From: CAZDET01 sp964504335
GTDB taxonomy: Bacteria; Bacteroidota; Bacteroidia; Chitinophagales; Saprospiraceae
Direction: 5' to 3'
DNA: 64,000 nt
Assembly (NCBI GenBank): GCA_964504335.1
Contig: CAZDET010000019.1
Location: 17,150-81,149 of the forward strand
Part shown: positions 40,630-49,347 of the stretch, piece by piece
How the letters are laid out: each line of letters begins with the position of its first letter
Position numbering within the stretch: the first letter of the stretch is position 1
The notes under the pieces: model-generated
Told to the model about the DNA's origin: nothing
Databases searched by the model: none
What the model saw: only the letters and a program-made list of their open reading frames with translations
Position numbers and translations under genes: made by a program

Positions 40630-41663
40630 TATCTATACCAATCAAAGTCGGACTCCGCGGAGGAGCGTCGGAAACTTAATCCAAATTCCACGACCAGCAA
40701 CAAAAGCGCCAATCCGAGAAAATACTGAAAATAACTTTCGAAATCCGTAAAGGCTTGCGCCTCGAATGCCCGTTGTTCGATGCCACTCAACTGCTTTTGC
40801 AGCTGATCCGCCACGGAAGCTTCTCCGGCGGTTTCCAAATTGTAGTAGATGCCTCCGGCGGCGGCGGCAATGTCGCTGAGTGCTTCCGGTTGCAGTTGGG
40901 TGCGAACGGGCTCTCCGTAGTCGTTTTCGATGTATTCGGTGCGCCGGCGGCTATTCAGTACGGGCATGAATCCTCCTTCCTGCGTACCGATCCCAATGGT
41001 GTAAATGATCAGGCCTTCCGAGGCAGCTGCTTCGGCTGCGGCAACCGCGGTGCCGTCGTGTTCTTCGCCATCCGAAAGGATGATTAGCGCCCGGTGGCTC
41101 AGGCTGGCCTCTTCGAAGGCACTTTCCGCCAGGTCGATGGCATCGCCGATGGCCGACCCCTGCGCCGGCGCCTGGTCGGTACTGGCGGCCCGTAGCGCCT
41201 GGTTGGCAAACGCGTAATCGGTCGTCAGCGGTACCTGCATGAAGGGGGTACAGGCAAAGAGCTCCACGCCAATGTTGTTTCCGGCCAGCTCATCCACCAG
41301 TTGAGTAGCAAATCGCTTGGCCCGCTCCAAGCGGTTGGGTTGAATATCTTCCGCCAGCATCGACCGCGAAATGTCGAGCGCTATGATCAGATCGACGCCC
41401 TGCCGCTCCACTTCCCGCCGCTGAGTGGACCATTGCGGATTGGCCCATCCGATAATCAGAAGGGCCAAGGCTACCGCCAATAATGCGAATTTTACCCGGT
41501 GCGGCCGCCCACTCAGGCCCGGTGCCAGCTGGGGTAGCAGATCCACTTCGGCCAGGCGCTTAAGCGCCTTCTTGCGCTGGTACCAGGCCATCAGGAAGAA
41601 AAGCCCCAACAGCGGCACCAAAAACAGGAAGTAGAGATATTCCGGATGTTCGAATCGAAACAT
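40629..41663 (-). CDS. batB: BatB, von Willebrand factor A membrane protein
   Basis: 344 residues. Two N-terminal membrane helices (YLYFLFLVPLLGLFFLMAWY and FALLAVALALLIIGWANP), then a VWA domain (about 85-290) with MIDAS metal site DISRSM, Thr in PLTTDYAF and Asp in ILSDGEEHDGT. A C-terminal membrane helix (YFQYFLGLALLLLVVEFGL) follows. The VWA domain faces the periplasm and probably binds protein partners through Mg2+. Translationally coupled with batC. A 111-base gap separates it from batA, the only notable gap in the operon, and that gap holds a short dispersed repeat. Confidence 0.94.
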   Translation of the reverse strand: MFRFEHPEYLYFLFLVPLLGLFFLMAWYQRKKALKRLAEVDLLPQLAPGLSGRPHRVKFALLAVALALLIIGWANPQWSTQRREVERQGVDLIIALDISRSMLAEDIQPNRLERAKRFATQLVDELAGNNIGVELFACTPFMQVPLTTDYAFANQALRAASTDQAPAQGSAIGDAIDLAESAFEEASLSHRALIILSDGEEHDGTAVAAAEAAASEGLIIYTIGIGTQEGGFMPVLNSRRRTEYIENDYGEPVRTQLQPEALSDIAAAAGGIYYNLETAGEASVADQLQKQLSGIEQRAFEAQAFTDFESYFQYFLGLALLLLVVEFGLSFRRSSAESDFDWYR

Positions 41664-41721
41664 GCCTTTTATGTAGTTCTTTAGTTCTTCAGTAGGTTAG
41701 GAAAATACCGTTGGATCACTA

Positions 41722-41749
41722 CCAAAGGACCAATTGACCAGTGTACTTT
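41722..41749 (-). repeat. Diverged short dispersed repeat in the batA-batB gap
   Basis: On the minus strand it reads GTACACTGGTCAATTGGTCC then TTTGG, matching most positions of the repeats at 20117-20141 and 37444-37470. It lies in the only long gap within the Bat operon. Confidence 0.4.
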
Positions 41750-41774
41750 TTACAATACCGCGGACCTGCAGGTA

Positions 41775-42776
41775 CTACGGAACCGTCCGCAACACGGTAT
41801 ATCTTAGAAACAGCTCGAGCACCAGCAGCACCAGTGCCCACAGGGCGAAACCACCGAATTCTTCGCTGTAGCGCTTGATCACTGTGGTTTCTATTTCGGT
41901 TTTCTCCAGTTCGTCGATGTAGTTGTAAATCTGTTCCAGGGCCTCGGCGGACGTAGCCCGGAAATAGCGGCCATCCGTTTGCTCGGCAATTTGCTGTAAG
42001 AGGGCCTCGTCAATTTCTACGCGGGCGATGCCGAAGATGTATTCCCCATCGCTCCGACGGCTTATGGGCGTGAGCGTCTCTCCGGTGGTACCGATGCCGA
42101 TCGTGTACACCCGAATACCGTACTCGGCCGCTAATTGGGCGGCGAGTTCGGGCGATTGGTAGCCAGTGTTGTTTACTCCATCCGTCAGCAGGATAATCAC
42201 TTTACTGTTCGCCTCGCTGTCTTTCAAGCGATTCACGGCGGTAGCCAGCCCCATCCCGATCGCAGTACCATCGTCGAGCGCGCCGGCCTGCAGGCCCGCG
42301 AGGTAATCATCGACGATGCGCCGATCGGTAGTCAGGGGCGTTTGGGTAAAGGCCTCTCCGGCAAACACGACGAGCCCAAGCCGGTCGTAGGGCCGGTTGT
42401 CGACAAATTCTCTGGCGACCCGCTTACTGACCTCCAGCCGGTTGGGGCGGAAATCCTGGGCCAGCATAGAGGAAGACAGGTCCATTGCCAGTACAATATC
42501 TACACCTTCCGCCTTGATAGACTGTTCGGTCAAATTGAGCTGCGGTCGGGCCAGGGCAATCACCAGTAACGCCACCGCAAGGGCCCGCAGCACCGGTAGA
42601 TAGGGGCGCAGACGGGCGCGCCAGGTCGTCAGGTCCCGCACCGCCTCCAAACTCGGCAACCGAAATTCGGCAAAGCGACGCGCCCCCTGCCGCCCGATCC
42701 ACCACCACCCGAGCGGGAGGAGCAGGAGCAGGAGCAATAGGAACGGATGCAGGAGTGTATATTGATTTAAACTCAT
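41775..42776 (-). CDS. batA: BatA, von Willebrand factor A membrane protein
   Basis: 333 residues. N-terminal membrane helices (LLHPFLLLLLLLLPLGWWW and VLRALAVALLVIALARPQL), then a VWA domain with MIDAS motif AMDLSSSM, PLTTDRRIVDDYL and ILLTDGVNNTGY, and a C-terminal helix (FGGFALWALVLLVLELFLRY). It is the sister of BatB and the two probably form a periplasmic assembly. It overlaps the upstream gene (DUF4381-like) by 4 bases. Confidence 0.94.
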   Translation of the reverse strand: MSLNQYTLLHPFLLLLLLLLPLGWWWIGRQGARRFAEFRLPSLEAVRDLTTWRARLRPYLPVLRALAVALLVIALARPQLNLTEQSIKAEGVDIVLAMDLSSSMLAQDFRPNRLEVSKRVAREFVDNRPYDRLGLVVFAGEAFTQTPLTTDRRIVDDYLAGLQAGALDDGTAIGMGLATAVNRLKDSEANSKVIILLTDGVNNTGYQSPELAAQLAAEYGIRVYTIGIGTTGETLTPISRRSDGEYIFGIARVEIDEALLQQIAEQTDGRYFRATSAEALEQIYNYIDELEKTEIETTVIKRYSEEFGGFALWALVLLVLELFLRYTVLRTVP

Positions 42777-43753
42777 GATTCGGTTTCCGTGGGTGTCGCC
42801 GGACGGGTTTCCAATACAAAGGCCCGCACGTCGGTCAGCGCGCGCTCGTGGGTTTCCGCAGCCGGCTCAGCTTTGGCGAATTTAACCAGATCGGCAACCT
42901 GAAGCAAATCAGTCAGTCGCCGCCGCTGCTCTTTATTGAGCAAATGACGGCGGGCGATTGCCTCATCAATTTGACGCGTGGTGTACTCCAGAGCGGGTAT
43001 GCGAAAGGACCCCGCCAGGTATTCCCGCAAAATATGGGTCAGCTCCGTATGGTAAGCCTTCAGCTGGCCTTGTTGCCACAATTGCTTGGTTTCCAGTGCC
43101 TGCAACCGCTCCAGCGCCAATTCGTGGGGAGCGGGAGGCGGTGGGGGCGGTACCGGCGTAGCACGCTTCGCCCGATTGCGAAAGTAACTATACAGTACGA
43201 TACCCACCAGAATGAGCACCAATAAGAGGTACAGCCACCATAGGTCGGTCCAGCGAAAGCCTTCTTCAATAATGGGCTTGATCGGTTGTAGCTCGCTTTC
43301 GGCCTCCACTGGCATACCGCGTACACTTAATTCGATGGGGCGCGATGCAATCGTATCGAGTTGCCCCCCAGTCGTTTGATAAACCACCTGTAGCGGAGGT
43401 ACGATTACCGTTCCGGTATCGAAGGTCGTCAGCCGAAATTGTTGTTGGATCAATAGCTCGGGCTCGCGCGCTGTCACAAACGAATCGCGGGCCTCCAAGA
43501 TCTCCACTTGCTCGTTTGCCTCTACGGAGTCTCGCAGGATGGCCGCTACCTCCGTACCCGCCGGAGCACTAATTTGAAGCTGCAACCAAAACTGATCGCC
43601 AATGAGCAAATTGGTTTCATCCACCCGGGTGCGCACCAGCACCGAAGCTTGTGCTTCGACAGTGGACGAGGGCACCACCCCAAACCAGCTCGCCAGCAGC
43701 AGCAGCAGCCAAATCCGTCGATTTTCGAATGAATGCCAGTAGGTGAACTTCAT
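42773..43753 (-). CDS. Bat-operon membrane protein, DUF4381-like
   Basis: 326 residues. A signal peptide is followed by a periplasmic beta-sandwich (about 35-170: SVLVRTRVDETNLLIGDQFWLQLQIS) that resembles a BatD domain. Then comes one membrane helix (WWLYLLLVLILVGIVLYSYF) and a cytoplasmic helical tail with a poly-Pro linker and LREYLAGSFRIPALEYTTRQIDEAI. The single helix and tail fit the DUF4381 proteins found between DUF58 and VWA genes. Both ends overlap neighbouring genes, so it belongs to the operon. A structural link between the inner-membrane Bat proteins and periplasm is plausible. Confidence 0.82.
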   Translation of the reverse strand: MKFTYWHSFENRRIWLLLLLASWFGVVPSSTVEAQASVLVRTRVDETNLLIGDQFWLQLQISAPAGTEVAAILRDSVEANEQVEILEARDSFVTAREPELLIQQQFRLTTFDTGTVIVPPLQVVYQTTGGQLDTIASRPIELSVRGMPVEAESELQPIKPIIEEGFRWTDLWWLYLLLVLILVGIVLYSYFRNRAKRATPVPPPPPPAPHELALERLQALETKQLWQQGQLKAYHTELTHILREYLAGSFRIPALEYTTRQIDEAIARRHLLNKEQRRRLTDLLQVADLVKFAKAEPAAETHERALTDVRAFVLETRPATPTETES

Positions 43754-44619
43754 TAAGCACGTCGTTGAAAAAATCGATGCAACGCCTGCGTGTACGACTC
43801 GGTCGTACGTAAACTAACAACGTCGGCACCACTGCGCAGAAAGACCGTCCGGAAGTAATTTAATTGTTCGAGAAACCACTCCGAGTACTGCTGTTGCACC
43901 CGGCGATTACTGGAATCGAGCCAGCGCTCCCGGCCAGTTTCCGCATCCACTACCCGAATTAGCCCCACCGAGGGTAGGCTTTCTTCCCGTGGATCGAATA
44001 AATGAATGCCGATCAGATCGTGCCGCCGCGCCGCGATGCGCAACGGCGCTTCGTATCCTTTGGTCAGAAAATCGGACAGCAAAAAACAAATACTCCGCTT
44101 CTTCACCATATTGGAAAAGTACTCGAGGGCTTGTCCGATATCCGTCCCTTTTCCGGTCGGGCGGATATCAATCAACTCCCGAATAATCCGCAGGATATGC
44201 TGCCGGCCCTTCTTGGGGGGGATAAACTTTTCAATGCGGTCGGAAAAGAAAAGTACCCCGACCTTATCGTTGTTGCTGGTGGCCGAAAAGGCCAGCACCG
44301 CGCAGATTTCCGTAATCAGCTCGTTTTTGAGCTGATTGACGGTCCCGAAGTAGGAAGACCGGCTAATATCGACGAGCAGCATGACCGTCAGCTCGCGCTC
44401 TTCTTCAAATACCTTCACATAGGGCGACCCCGAGCGCGCCGTAACGTTCCAGTCGATATTGCGCACGTCGTCGCCGTACTGGTAGCTGCGCACTTCGCTG
44501 AAAGACATACCCCGCCCCTTAAAGGCTGAGTGGTACTCTCCGGAGAAGATGTGTTTGCTCAGCCCCTTCGTCTTGATCTCGATCTGGCGGACCTTCTTGA
44601 GAAGTGCGCTCGTTTCCAT
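43753..44619 (-). CDS. DUF58 family protein of the MoxR/Bat operon
   Basis: 288 residues, soluble. Begins KVRQIEIKTKGLSKHIFSGEYHSAFKGRGMSFSEVRSYQYGDDVRNIDWNVTARSG, the signature region of DUF58, followed by a VWA-like fold with a degenerate MIDAS (LLVDISRSSYFG). It is nearly always encoded right after MoxR and is thought to act with that ATPase on the membrane VWA proteins. The start is 2 bases after the moxR stop. Confidence 0.95.
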   Translation of the reverse strand: METSALLKKVRQIEIKTKGLSKHIFSGEYHSAFKGRGMSFSEVRSYQYGDDVRNIDWNVTARSGSPYVKVFEEERELTVMLLVDISRSSYFGTVNQLKNELITEICAVLAFSATSNNDKVGVLFFSDRIEKFIPPKKGRQHILRIIRELIDIRPTGKGTDIGQALEYFSNMVKKRSICFLLSDFLTKGYEAPLRIAARRHDLIGIHLFDPREESLPSVGLIRVVDAETGRERWLDSSNRRVQQQYSEWFLEQLNYFRTVFLRSGADVVSLRTTESYTQALHRFFQRRA

Positions 44620-44621
44620 GG

Positions 44622-45617
44622 CTAGGGGACTTCTACCCGATTGATGATTTCCTGAATAATATCTAGCTGGGTGACATTCTCCGCCTCGGCCTCGTAGGTC
44701 AACCCAATCCGGTGCCGAAGGACGTCGATGGCAATAGCGCGCACATCCTCCGGGTTGACGTACCCCCGGCGGTTCAGGAAGGCGTGGGCCTTGGCCGCCA
44801 GCGCCAGGTTGATACTCGCCCGCGGCGAGCCGCCGTAGTTGATGAGCGGACGCAATTTATCGAGGCCGTACTGCTGCGGCTCGCGGGAGGCGAATACCAA
44901 ATCGATGATGTACTGTTCGATCTTTTCGTCCATATAGACTTTGCGGACCGACTCGCGGGCTTTCAAGATTTGTTGAGGCTGGACGACGGGGCGTACGTCC
45001 TCCAGTCGTTCTTTGCCGAGGTTGCGCCGGATGATTTCCCGCTCTTCTTCTTTGTTGGGATAGGTGATAACCACTTTCAACATGAAGCGATCGGTCTGGG
45101 CTTCGGGCAACGGATAGGTTCCTTCTTGTTCGATCGGGTTTTGAGTGGCCAATACCAGAAAAGGCTCTTCGAGCTGAAAGGTATTGTTCCCGATCGTAAC
45201 CTGCCGTTCTTGCATCGCTTCGAGTAGTGCCGACTGCACCTTGGCCGGCGCGCGGTTGATTTCGTCGGCCAGCACGAAGTTGGCGAATACCGGCCCTTTG
45301 CGCACGTGAAAATCGTTGGTAGCCGGATTGTAGATCATCGTACCGATGATATCGGCCGGCAACAAATCGGGGGTAAACTGAATGCGGCTGAATTGCGCGT
45401 CGATCGTTCTGGCCAGGGTGCGGATGGCAAGCGTTTTGGCCAATCCGGGCAAGCCTTCGAGGAGAATGTGCCCCCGCGACAGCAATCCGAGCAGCAGGCG
45501 ATCGATCATCTTGGATTGCCCGACGATCACACTTCCCGCCGCTTCGCGGATCGTGTCCACGATGGCGCTATCGATAAATATTTGCTGGTTGAGTTGTTCG
45601 ATATCTACGGAGGTCAT
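44622..45617 (-). CDS. MoxR-family AAA+ ATPase
   Basis: 331 residues from 45617 (MTSVDIEQLNQQIF); a start 24 bases earlier is possible. Walker A is LEGLPGLAKTLAIRTLA, Walker B VLADEINRAPAKVQSALLEAM, sensor 1 LATQNPIEQEGTYPLPEAQTDRF. The C-terminal lid is present (GGSPRASINLALAAKAHAF). It is a chaperone-like ATPase that works with DUF58 and VWA proteins. First gene of the eight-gene Bat operon. A -7 like CATCTTTG lies on the minus strand about 55 bases before the start but lacks a matching TTG. Confidence 0.96.
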   Translation of the reverse strand: MTSVDIEQLNQQIFIDSAIVDTIREAAGSVIVGQSKMIDRLLLGLLSRGHILLEGLPGLAKTLAIRTLARTIDAQFSRIQFTPDLLPADIIGTMIYNPATNDFHVRKGPVFANFVLADEINRAPAKVQSALLEAMQERQVTIGNNTFQLEEPFLVLATQNPIEQEGTYPLPEAQTDRFMLKVVITYPNKEEEREIIRRNLGKERLEDVRPVVQPQQILKARESVRKVYMDEKIEQYIIDLVFASREPQQYGLDKLRPLINYGGSPRASINLALAAKAHAFLNRRGYVNPEDVRAIAIDVLRHRIGLTYEAEAENVTQLDIIQEIINRVEVP

Positions 45618-45693
45618 AGCAAGTGTTAAACGAGTAAGCAACTGAAACCGTATTTCCGAAAGCGGCAGCCAAAGATGCTAATTTTTTGGCAGC

Positions 45694-46050
45694 CTATCCG
45701 CTAGTGGTATCTCCGGGTGTCGACTTCTTGAAAAGCGGATGTAGTTCTAGGCTATCGGACAAGGTTTTTGCCGGCGGAACCGCCGGACGAGCAGGTCGGG
45801 CGGGTTTGGCATCGCCGCTGCGCGCCGCGCGGGCGCGGGCGATGAGGATGGAATCCGCGCGCTGGCTGGCTTCTTCTATCGCTTCCGCCCGGCAGTCTTC
45901 CAGTTGCCGTTGGCGGAAGCTTTCCAGCCGCTCGGCTACATTTTTCTGGATTTCCGCTTCCACGTCGATTTCCGTGCGCGATCGCCCCCCGCAATTGCTG
46001 AGCAGCACGAAGAGCGTGGTTCCTACAATTAAGAGATATATTCGGCTCAT
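45694..46050 (-). CDS. Small lipoprotein, helical
   Basis: 118 residues. Lipobox in LFVLLSNCGGRS, then a long charged helix (DVEAEIQKNVAERLESFRQRQLEDCRAEAIEEASQRADSILIARARAARS) and a Pro/Ala-rich segment. The helix resembles that of the next gene upstream (same placement of a Cys followed by Arg/Glu and DSI). No family recognised. Its start overlaps the stop of that gene by 4 bases. The moxR gene begins 76 bases downstream, so read-through into the Bat operon is possible. Confidence 0.72.
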   Translation of the reverse strand: MSRIYLLIVGTTLFVLLSNCGGRSRTEIDVEAEIQKNVAERLESFRQRQLEDCRAEAIEEASQRADSILIARARAARSGDAKPARPARPAVPPAKTLSDSLELHPLFKKSTPGDTTSG

Positions 46051-46331
46051 TGGAGGGTATCTTCTGGCATCGGCAGCCGGGAGCGCAGCAGCACCTCCTC
46101 TTCCAATCGTTCTTTGATGATGCTGTCGAGTGCCCGTTCGATCAGGCTATCCCGCTGCAAATCGCAAATACTATCTACTTCCGCCCGGATGCGCCCGACC
46201 TGCGCAGCGTAGAGCGTGTCGATGCGGGTGCGTTCATTGGCCGTCAGGCGCAGGGTGTACTCTTCGCTGTTTCCGCCACAGCTTGCCAGAAAGCAGATAC
46301 CGATTCCGTAAATTATGAGTTTGGCCTTCAT
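46047..46331 (-). CDS. Small lipoprotein, helical, relative of its neighbour
   Basis: 94 residues from 46331 (MKAKLIIYGIGICFLASC), with lipobox FLASC. The mature part is a single charged helix (YTLRLTANERTRIDTLYAAQVGRIRAEVDSICDLQRDSLIERALDSIIKERLEEEVLL). The CDLQRDSLIERALDSI part parallels CRAEAIEEASQRADSI in the next gene, so these may be tandem relatives. It lies 15 bases after lptB in the same operon, which makes a role in the envelope plausible; nothing more can be said. Confidence 0.7.
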   Translation of the reverse strand: MKAKLIIYGIGICFLASCGGNSEEYTLRLTANERTRIDTLYAAQVGRIRAEVDSICDLQRDSLIERALDSIIKERLEEEVLLRSRLPMPEDTLQ

Positions 46332-46346
46332 AGGAAGCAACCTCTA

Positions 46347-47090
46347 TTAATCGATATCAATGATTTTGCGCCGCAGTTCGAAGTGCTTGCCCAAGTAGAC
46401 TTTGCGCACCAACGGATCGGCGGCCAACTCTTCGGCGGTACCCGCTCTCAGGATGCTGCCCTCGAACATTAGGTAAGCCCGATCGGTGATTGAAAGTGTT
46501 TCCTGCACGTTGTGATCGGTGATCAGGATACCGATATTGCGGCCCTTGAGTTTAGCCACGATATACTGAATATCCTCCACGGCAATCGGATCGATACCCG
46601 CAAAGGGTTCGTCGAGTAGAATAAACCGCGGATCGGTAGCCAGCGCCCGGGCTATTTCCGTGCGGCGGCGCTCCCCACCGGAGAGAGTATCGCCCCGGCT
46701 TCGCCTTACTTTATGGAGGCCGAACTCATCCAAAAGCGATTCCAGCCGCTCGGCTTGCTCCGGCTTCGACAAGTCGGTCATTTCCAACACGGCTTTGATG
46801 TTGTCTTCTACGCTGAGCTTGCGAAACACCGATGGCTCCTGCGGCAGATAGCCGATGCCGCGCTTAGCGCGCCGGTACATGGGCAGGTTGGTGATGTCTT
46901 CCTCATCCAGGAATACCTGCCCTTCATTTGGCCGAATAAACCCGACGACCATGTAGAATGTCGTCGTTTTCCCTGCTCCGTTCGGACCGAGCAACCCGAC
47001 GATCTCGCCCTGGTTCACTTCGATCGATACGTCTTTCACTACCGTGCGCCGCCCGTAAATCTTGACTAAATTCTGACTGCTAAGTACCAT
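46347..47090 (-). CDS. lptB: LPS export ABC transporter ATPase LptB
   Basis: 247 residues. Walker A GLLGPNGAGKTTTFYMVVG, Q loop FGYLPQEPSVFRKL-type (here GYLPQEPSVFRKLSVEDN), signature LSGGERRRTEIARAL, Walker B FILLDEPFAGIDPIAVEDIQ, and H loop ILITDHNVQETL. These are LptB hallmarks, in particular the QEPSVFRKL and DEPFAGIDP stretches. It powers LptFG-driven extraction of lipopolysaccharide from the inner membrane. No lptF, lptG, lptA or lptC is in the window. Follows the PorT-like gene by one base. Confidence 0.95.
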   Translation of the reverse strand: MVLSSQNLVKIYGRRTVVKDVSIEVNQGEIVGLLGPNGAGKTTTFYMVVGFIRPNEGQVFLDEEDITNLPMYRRAKRGIGYLPQEPSVFRKLSVEDNIKAVLEMTDLSKPEQAERLESLLDEFGLHKVRRSRGDTLSGGERRRTEIARALATDPRFILLDEPFAGIDPIAVEDIQYIVAKLKGRNIGILITDHNVQETLSITDRAYLMFEGSILRAGTAEELAADPLVRKVYLGKHFELRRKIIDID

Positions 47091-47091
47091 T

Positions 47092-47835
47092 TCAATCGAT
47101 GTATTCCACCTTGCGCAAAAAGCGCAGCACGACCGTCAGTTCGAACGTCAAGTTGCGGATTTCCCGCTCCGGTATGACGGTGGGTTGGCTCGTAAAGGGA
47201 TTGATTACGTTGGGAATGGCCGGTTGCTGGTACTGAATCGAAAAGTCGGGATTGACCGTAAATTCAATGCCCAGACCTACGTAGTCGGAAACCGGGAACT
47301 GCGCCCCACCGCCAACGGTTATCCCGTAGTTGAAGTCGCGGATAAACTGATCACTATCAATAGGATAAAAACCCGCGTAGAGTGGATTCTGTTCGATTAC
47401 AACGGTATACTCATCCAGGTTGGTGTCGAGCGTGTAGTCGACCCGTACTCCGAACGAATAGAATAATCCGCCGCTTCCCACACTTCCGAATACTTGTTTC
47501 CCCCCCGCGATCAGGCTGAGATTATAGAATTCGAAGGTTTCGGCCGGGGGCCGAAAAACGTTGCCCGTGTTCGTGTTGACAAATCGAAACCGAACGGAAG
47601 AGCCCTTGACGTGGTAGCCCAATTGGCCAAACAACGAAAAGCGCCCTTGCTCGGCCAACGATTCGATGAAGACCGCGCCGTGGTAGCTAAAAAGCGGATC
47701 GCGGTCAAAGTTATTCCAGGCCTGCTGACCGATGGTGAGGCCTCCCTTGAGGCCAAAATGGTAGCCACCGTATTCTTGCGCGGATGCCAGTCCGATGGTG
47801 CCGAGCCACAAAAGGGCGAGGTAGTACAGTTTCAT
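47092..47835 (-). CDS. PorT-like outer-membrane beta-barrel protein
   Basis: 247 residues from 47835 (MKLYYLALLWLGTIGLASAQ, signal peptide). YHFGLKGGLTIGQQAWNNF and later alternating hydrophobic strands (FSLFGQLGYHVKGSSV, FNYGITVGGGAQFPVSDYVGLGIEF) fit the eight-stranded barrel of the PorT/OMP_b-brl_2 family. PorT itself belongs to the T9SS, but the family is large, so this need not be PorT. It ends one base before lptB, so the two are an operon and the barrel may relate to envelope assembly. Confidence 0.8.
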   Translation of the reverse strand: MKLYYLALLWLGTIGLASAQEYGGYHFGLKGGLTIGQQAWNNFDRDPLFSYHGAVFIESLAEQGRFSLFGQLGYHVKGSSVRFRFVNTNTGNVFRPPAETFEFYNLSLIAGGKQVFGSVGSGGLFYSFGVRVDYTLDTNLDEYTVVIEQNPLYAGFYPIDSDQFIRDFNYGITVGGGAQFPVSDYVGLGIEFTVNPDFSIQYQQPAIPNVINPFTSQPTVIPEREIRNLTFELTVVLRFLRKVEYID

Positions 47836-47863
47836 AATCCCACTTGGATAAGGCACAAAGTTG

Positions 47864-47894
47864 CAAAAATACGGTGGGCTGACCTAAGTAAAAG
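47864..47894 (-). promoter_or_regulatory. Predicted promoter of the barrel/lptB operon
   Basis: TATTTTTG at 47871-47864 on the minus strand with TTT 19 bases upstream. It lies about 30 bases before the barrel gene start. Confidence 0.45.
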
Positions 47895-47930
47895 TCACAC
47901 CGTTTGAAGTGTGGGTGTGGCGTGCATCTC

Positions 47931-48794
47931 CTACAAACGCTCGCGGAGGAAATTTAAGGCCAGCGTATGCGCTTCGCGCGTGGCTTGCGGGTCGTAGTCG
48001 GGATTAGACGGGTTGGCGAAGGCATGAGCTCCCTCGAAGACCTTTACCGTCAGCTCCTTATCAGCGGTTTCGGCTAGTTGCTCGAAGTTGCTGATCACCT
48101 CTTCGTTGATCCAGCCGTCTTCGCTGGCGAAGATTCCGAGCACCGGCGCGTCTAGCGGGGAGATGGCCTCTTCCGAATCTACCGGCATACCGTAGTACAT
48201 CACGCAGGCTTCCGCCTGCTCCCCGGCGAGGATGGAAGTTCGCAGCGACCAGCCACCACCGAAGCACCAGCCGATAGTGCCGATCTTGGCATCTGGCCCT
48301 ATTTTGGCCAACGCGCCCTTGATGATGGCCTCGGCACGCGCGGGCTGTACCGCCTGCATGTACTCCCCCGCTTTTTCCTGGGTGTCGGCTACCTTCCCGT
48401 CGTACAGGTCCAGGGCCATGACGGTGGTGTTTTCCATCGAGGCGGCCAGGCGTTCTGCTTCTTGCTTGATGTAGTCGTTGAGCCCCCACCATTCGTGGAT
48501 CATGAATACGTACTTGTTGTCGGGATTGGCATCCGCTTCCACCACGTATGCGGATGCGGTTTCACCCTCCGCTGCCGGAAATTCGACCATGCTGCCTTTG
48601 GGTTCGAAGTCCAGCCCTTCCGGATTGGGGTGTGCCGCCACGAAAGCCGCATCATCGGCGAACTGCGCCATTGGCGTCTGCGTCGTGTCCGTGTCTGTTT
48701 CGGTGGCCTCAGCAGTTTGCTCTTGGGTGCCGGATTCGCCGCAGGCGACCATGATTAGGCCCAGCAGCAGGCACGCGATTAAAAGTCGGTTCAT
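47931..48794 (-). CDS. Dienelactone-hydrolase-family lipoprotein
   Basis: 287 residues from 48794 (MNRLLIACLLLGLIMVACGES); the lipobox Cys follows a clean signal. A Thr/Glu-rich linker precedes the alpha/beta-hydrolase domain. The nucleophile is Cys in IGTIGWCFGGGWSL, as in dienelactone hydrolases; the acid is Asp in IFASEDGWI and the His is in FEGAHAFANP. The block HEWWGLNDYIKQEAERLA is also family-typical. Likely an envelope-located hydrolase of small esters or lactones; the substrate is not known. Divergent from non-coding copy B. Confidence 0.9.
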   Translation of the reverse strand: MNRLLIACLLLGLIMVACGESGTQEQTAEATETDTDTTQTPMAQFADDAAFVAAHPNPEGLDFEPKGSMVEFPAAEGETASAYVVEADANPDNKYVFMIHEWWGLNDYIKQEAERLAASMENTTVMALDLYDGKVADTQEKAGEYMQAVQPARAEAIIKGALAKIGPDAKIGTIGWCFGGGWSLRTSILAGEQAEACVMYYGMPVDSEEAISPLDAPVLGIFASEDGWINEEVISNFEQLAETADKELTVKVFEGAHAFANPSNPDYDPQATREAHTLALNFLRERL

Positions 48795-48965
48795 CAGATT
48801 GTATTGTTGTGAGTAAAGTGAAATACCCTTTTCAGTAGATCGCATGAGGAGTGGTATCCGTTCGTAGCGGGTACCTTACCCAGCGGTTCTTGATGGCAAA
48901 GGTCTGAAGGAATTGCAATAAATGCACTATTTCATTTGCTCGCTTATTTGTTTTGAACCCCGGGC

Positions 48966-48996
48966 TTGACTGCTATGCGCAAAGGACTTATCTTTG
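48966..48996 (+). promoter_or_regulatory. Promoter of non-coding element copy B
   Basis: TTG at 48966-48968, exactly 20 bases, TATCTTTG at 48989-48996, a perfect TAnnTTTG. CGGGC precedes the TTG, as in copy A. Confidence 0.75.
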
Positions 48997-49002
48997 CGGC
49001 AA

Positions 49003-49222
49003 TATCCAATCTTACACGGTGTTGCGTTTGAAGCAGCTCCACTCTCTCCACCCATTTTACACACGATCGTGAACATTGCTGGTAGTCGCGTGTGCCGTAC
49101 GCGTTCGGGCTACTTGCGTACCAAAAGGTAGGCAGGTTTGGTGGGCGGGCTATTTTTTACTTCCCACCCACATGGTGTGCCCCGGGCCAGACCCCGCTGC
49201 CGGTCCGAAGGCCGGGTAAATG
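49003..49222 (+). ncRNA. Structured intergenic element, copy B (predicted small RNA or leader)
   Basis: Occupies most of a 553-base gap. TCCAATCTTACAC at 49005-49017 is at the predicted RNA start. The core begins with the 20 bases shared with copy A (49073-49092, ending GTAGTCGCGTG). Hairpin 1 is CGCGT/ACGCG at 49087-49103, hairpin 2 TGCGTACC/GGTAGGCA with an AAAA loop at 49115-49134, and hairpin 3 pairs GTGGGCGGG (49141-49149) with CCCACCCAC (49163-49171). ATGGTGTGC and a GC-rich CCGG/CCGG fold follow. The E1 dehydrogenase gene begins about 125 bases further on, so this copy could be its leader; copy A shows the element can exist without a downstream gene. Confidence 0.65.
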
Positions 49223-49347
49223 ATCTATGCCTCCGGAATAAACAAACCACCGTACCTGGTACACGGCGCACTACGGAGAGAATCCCTAATTTCGCCGCTG
49301 CCTAATGATCGAATAATTTTCTTCAAACGAGGAATAAAAACCGTAAG

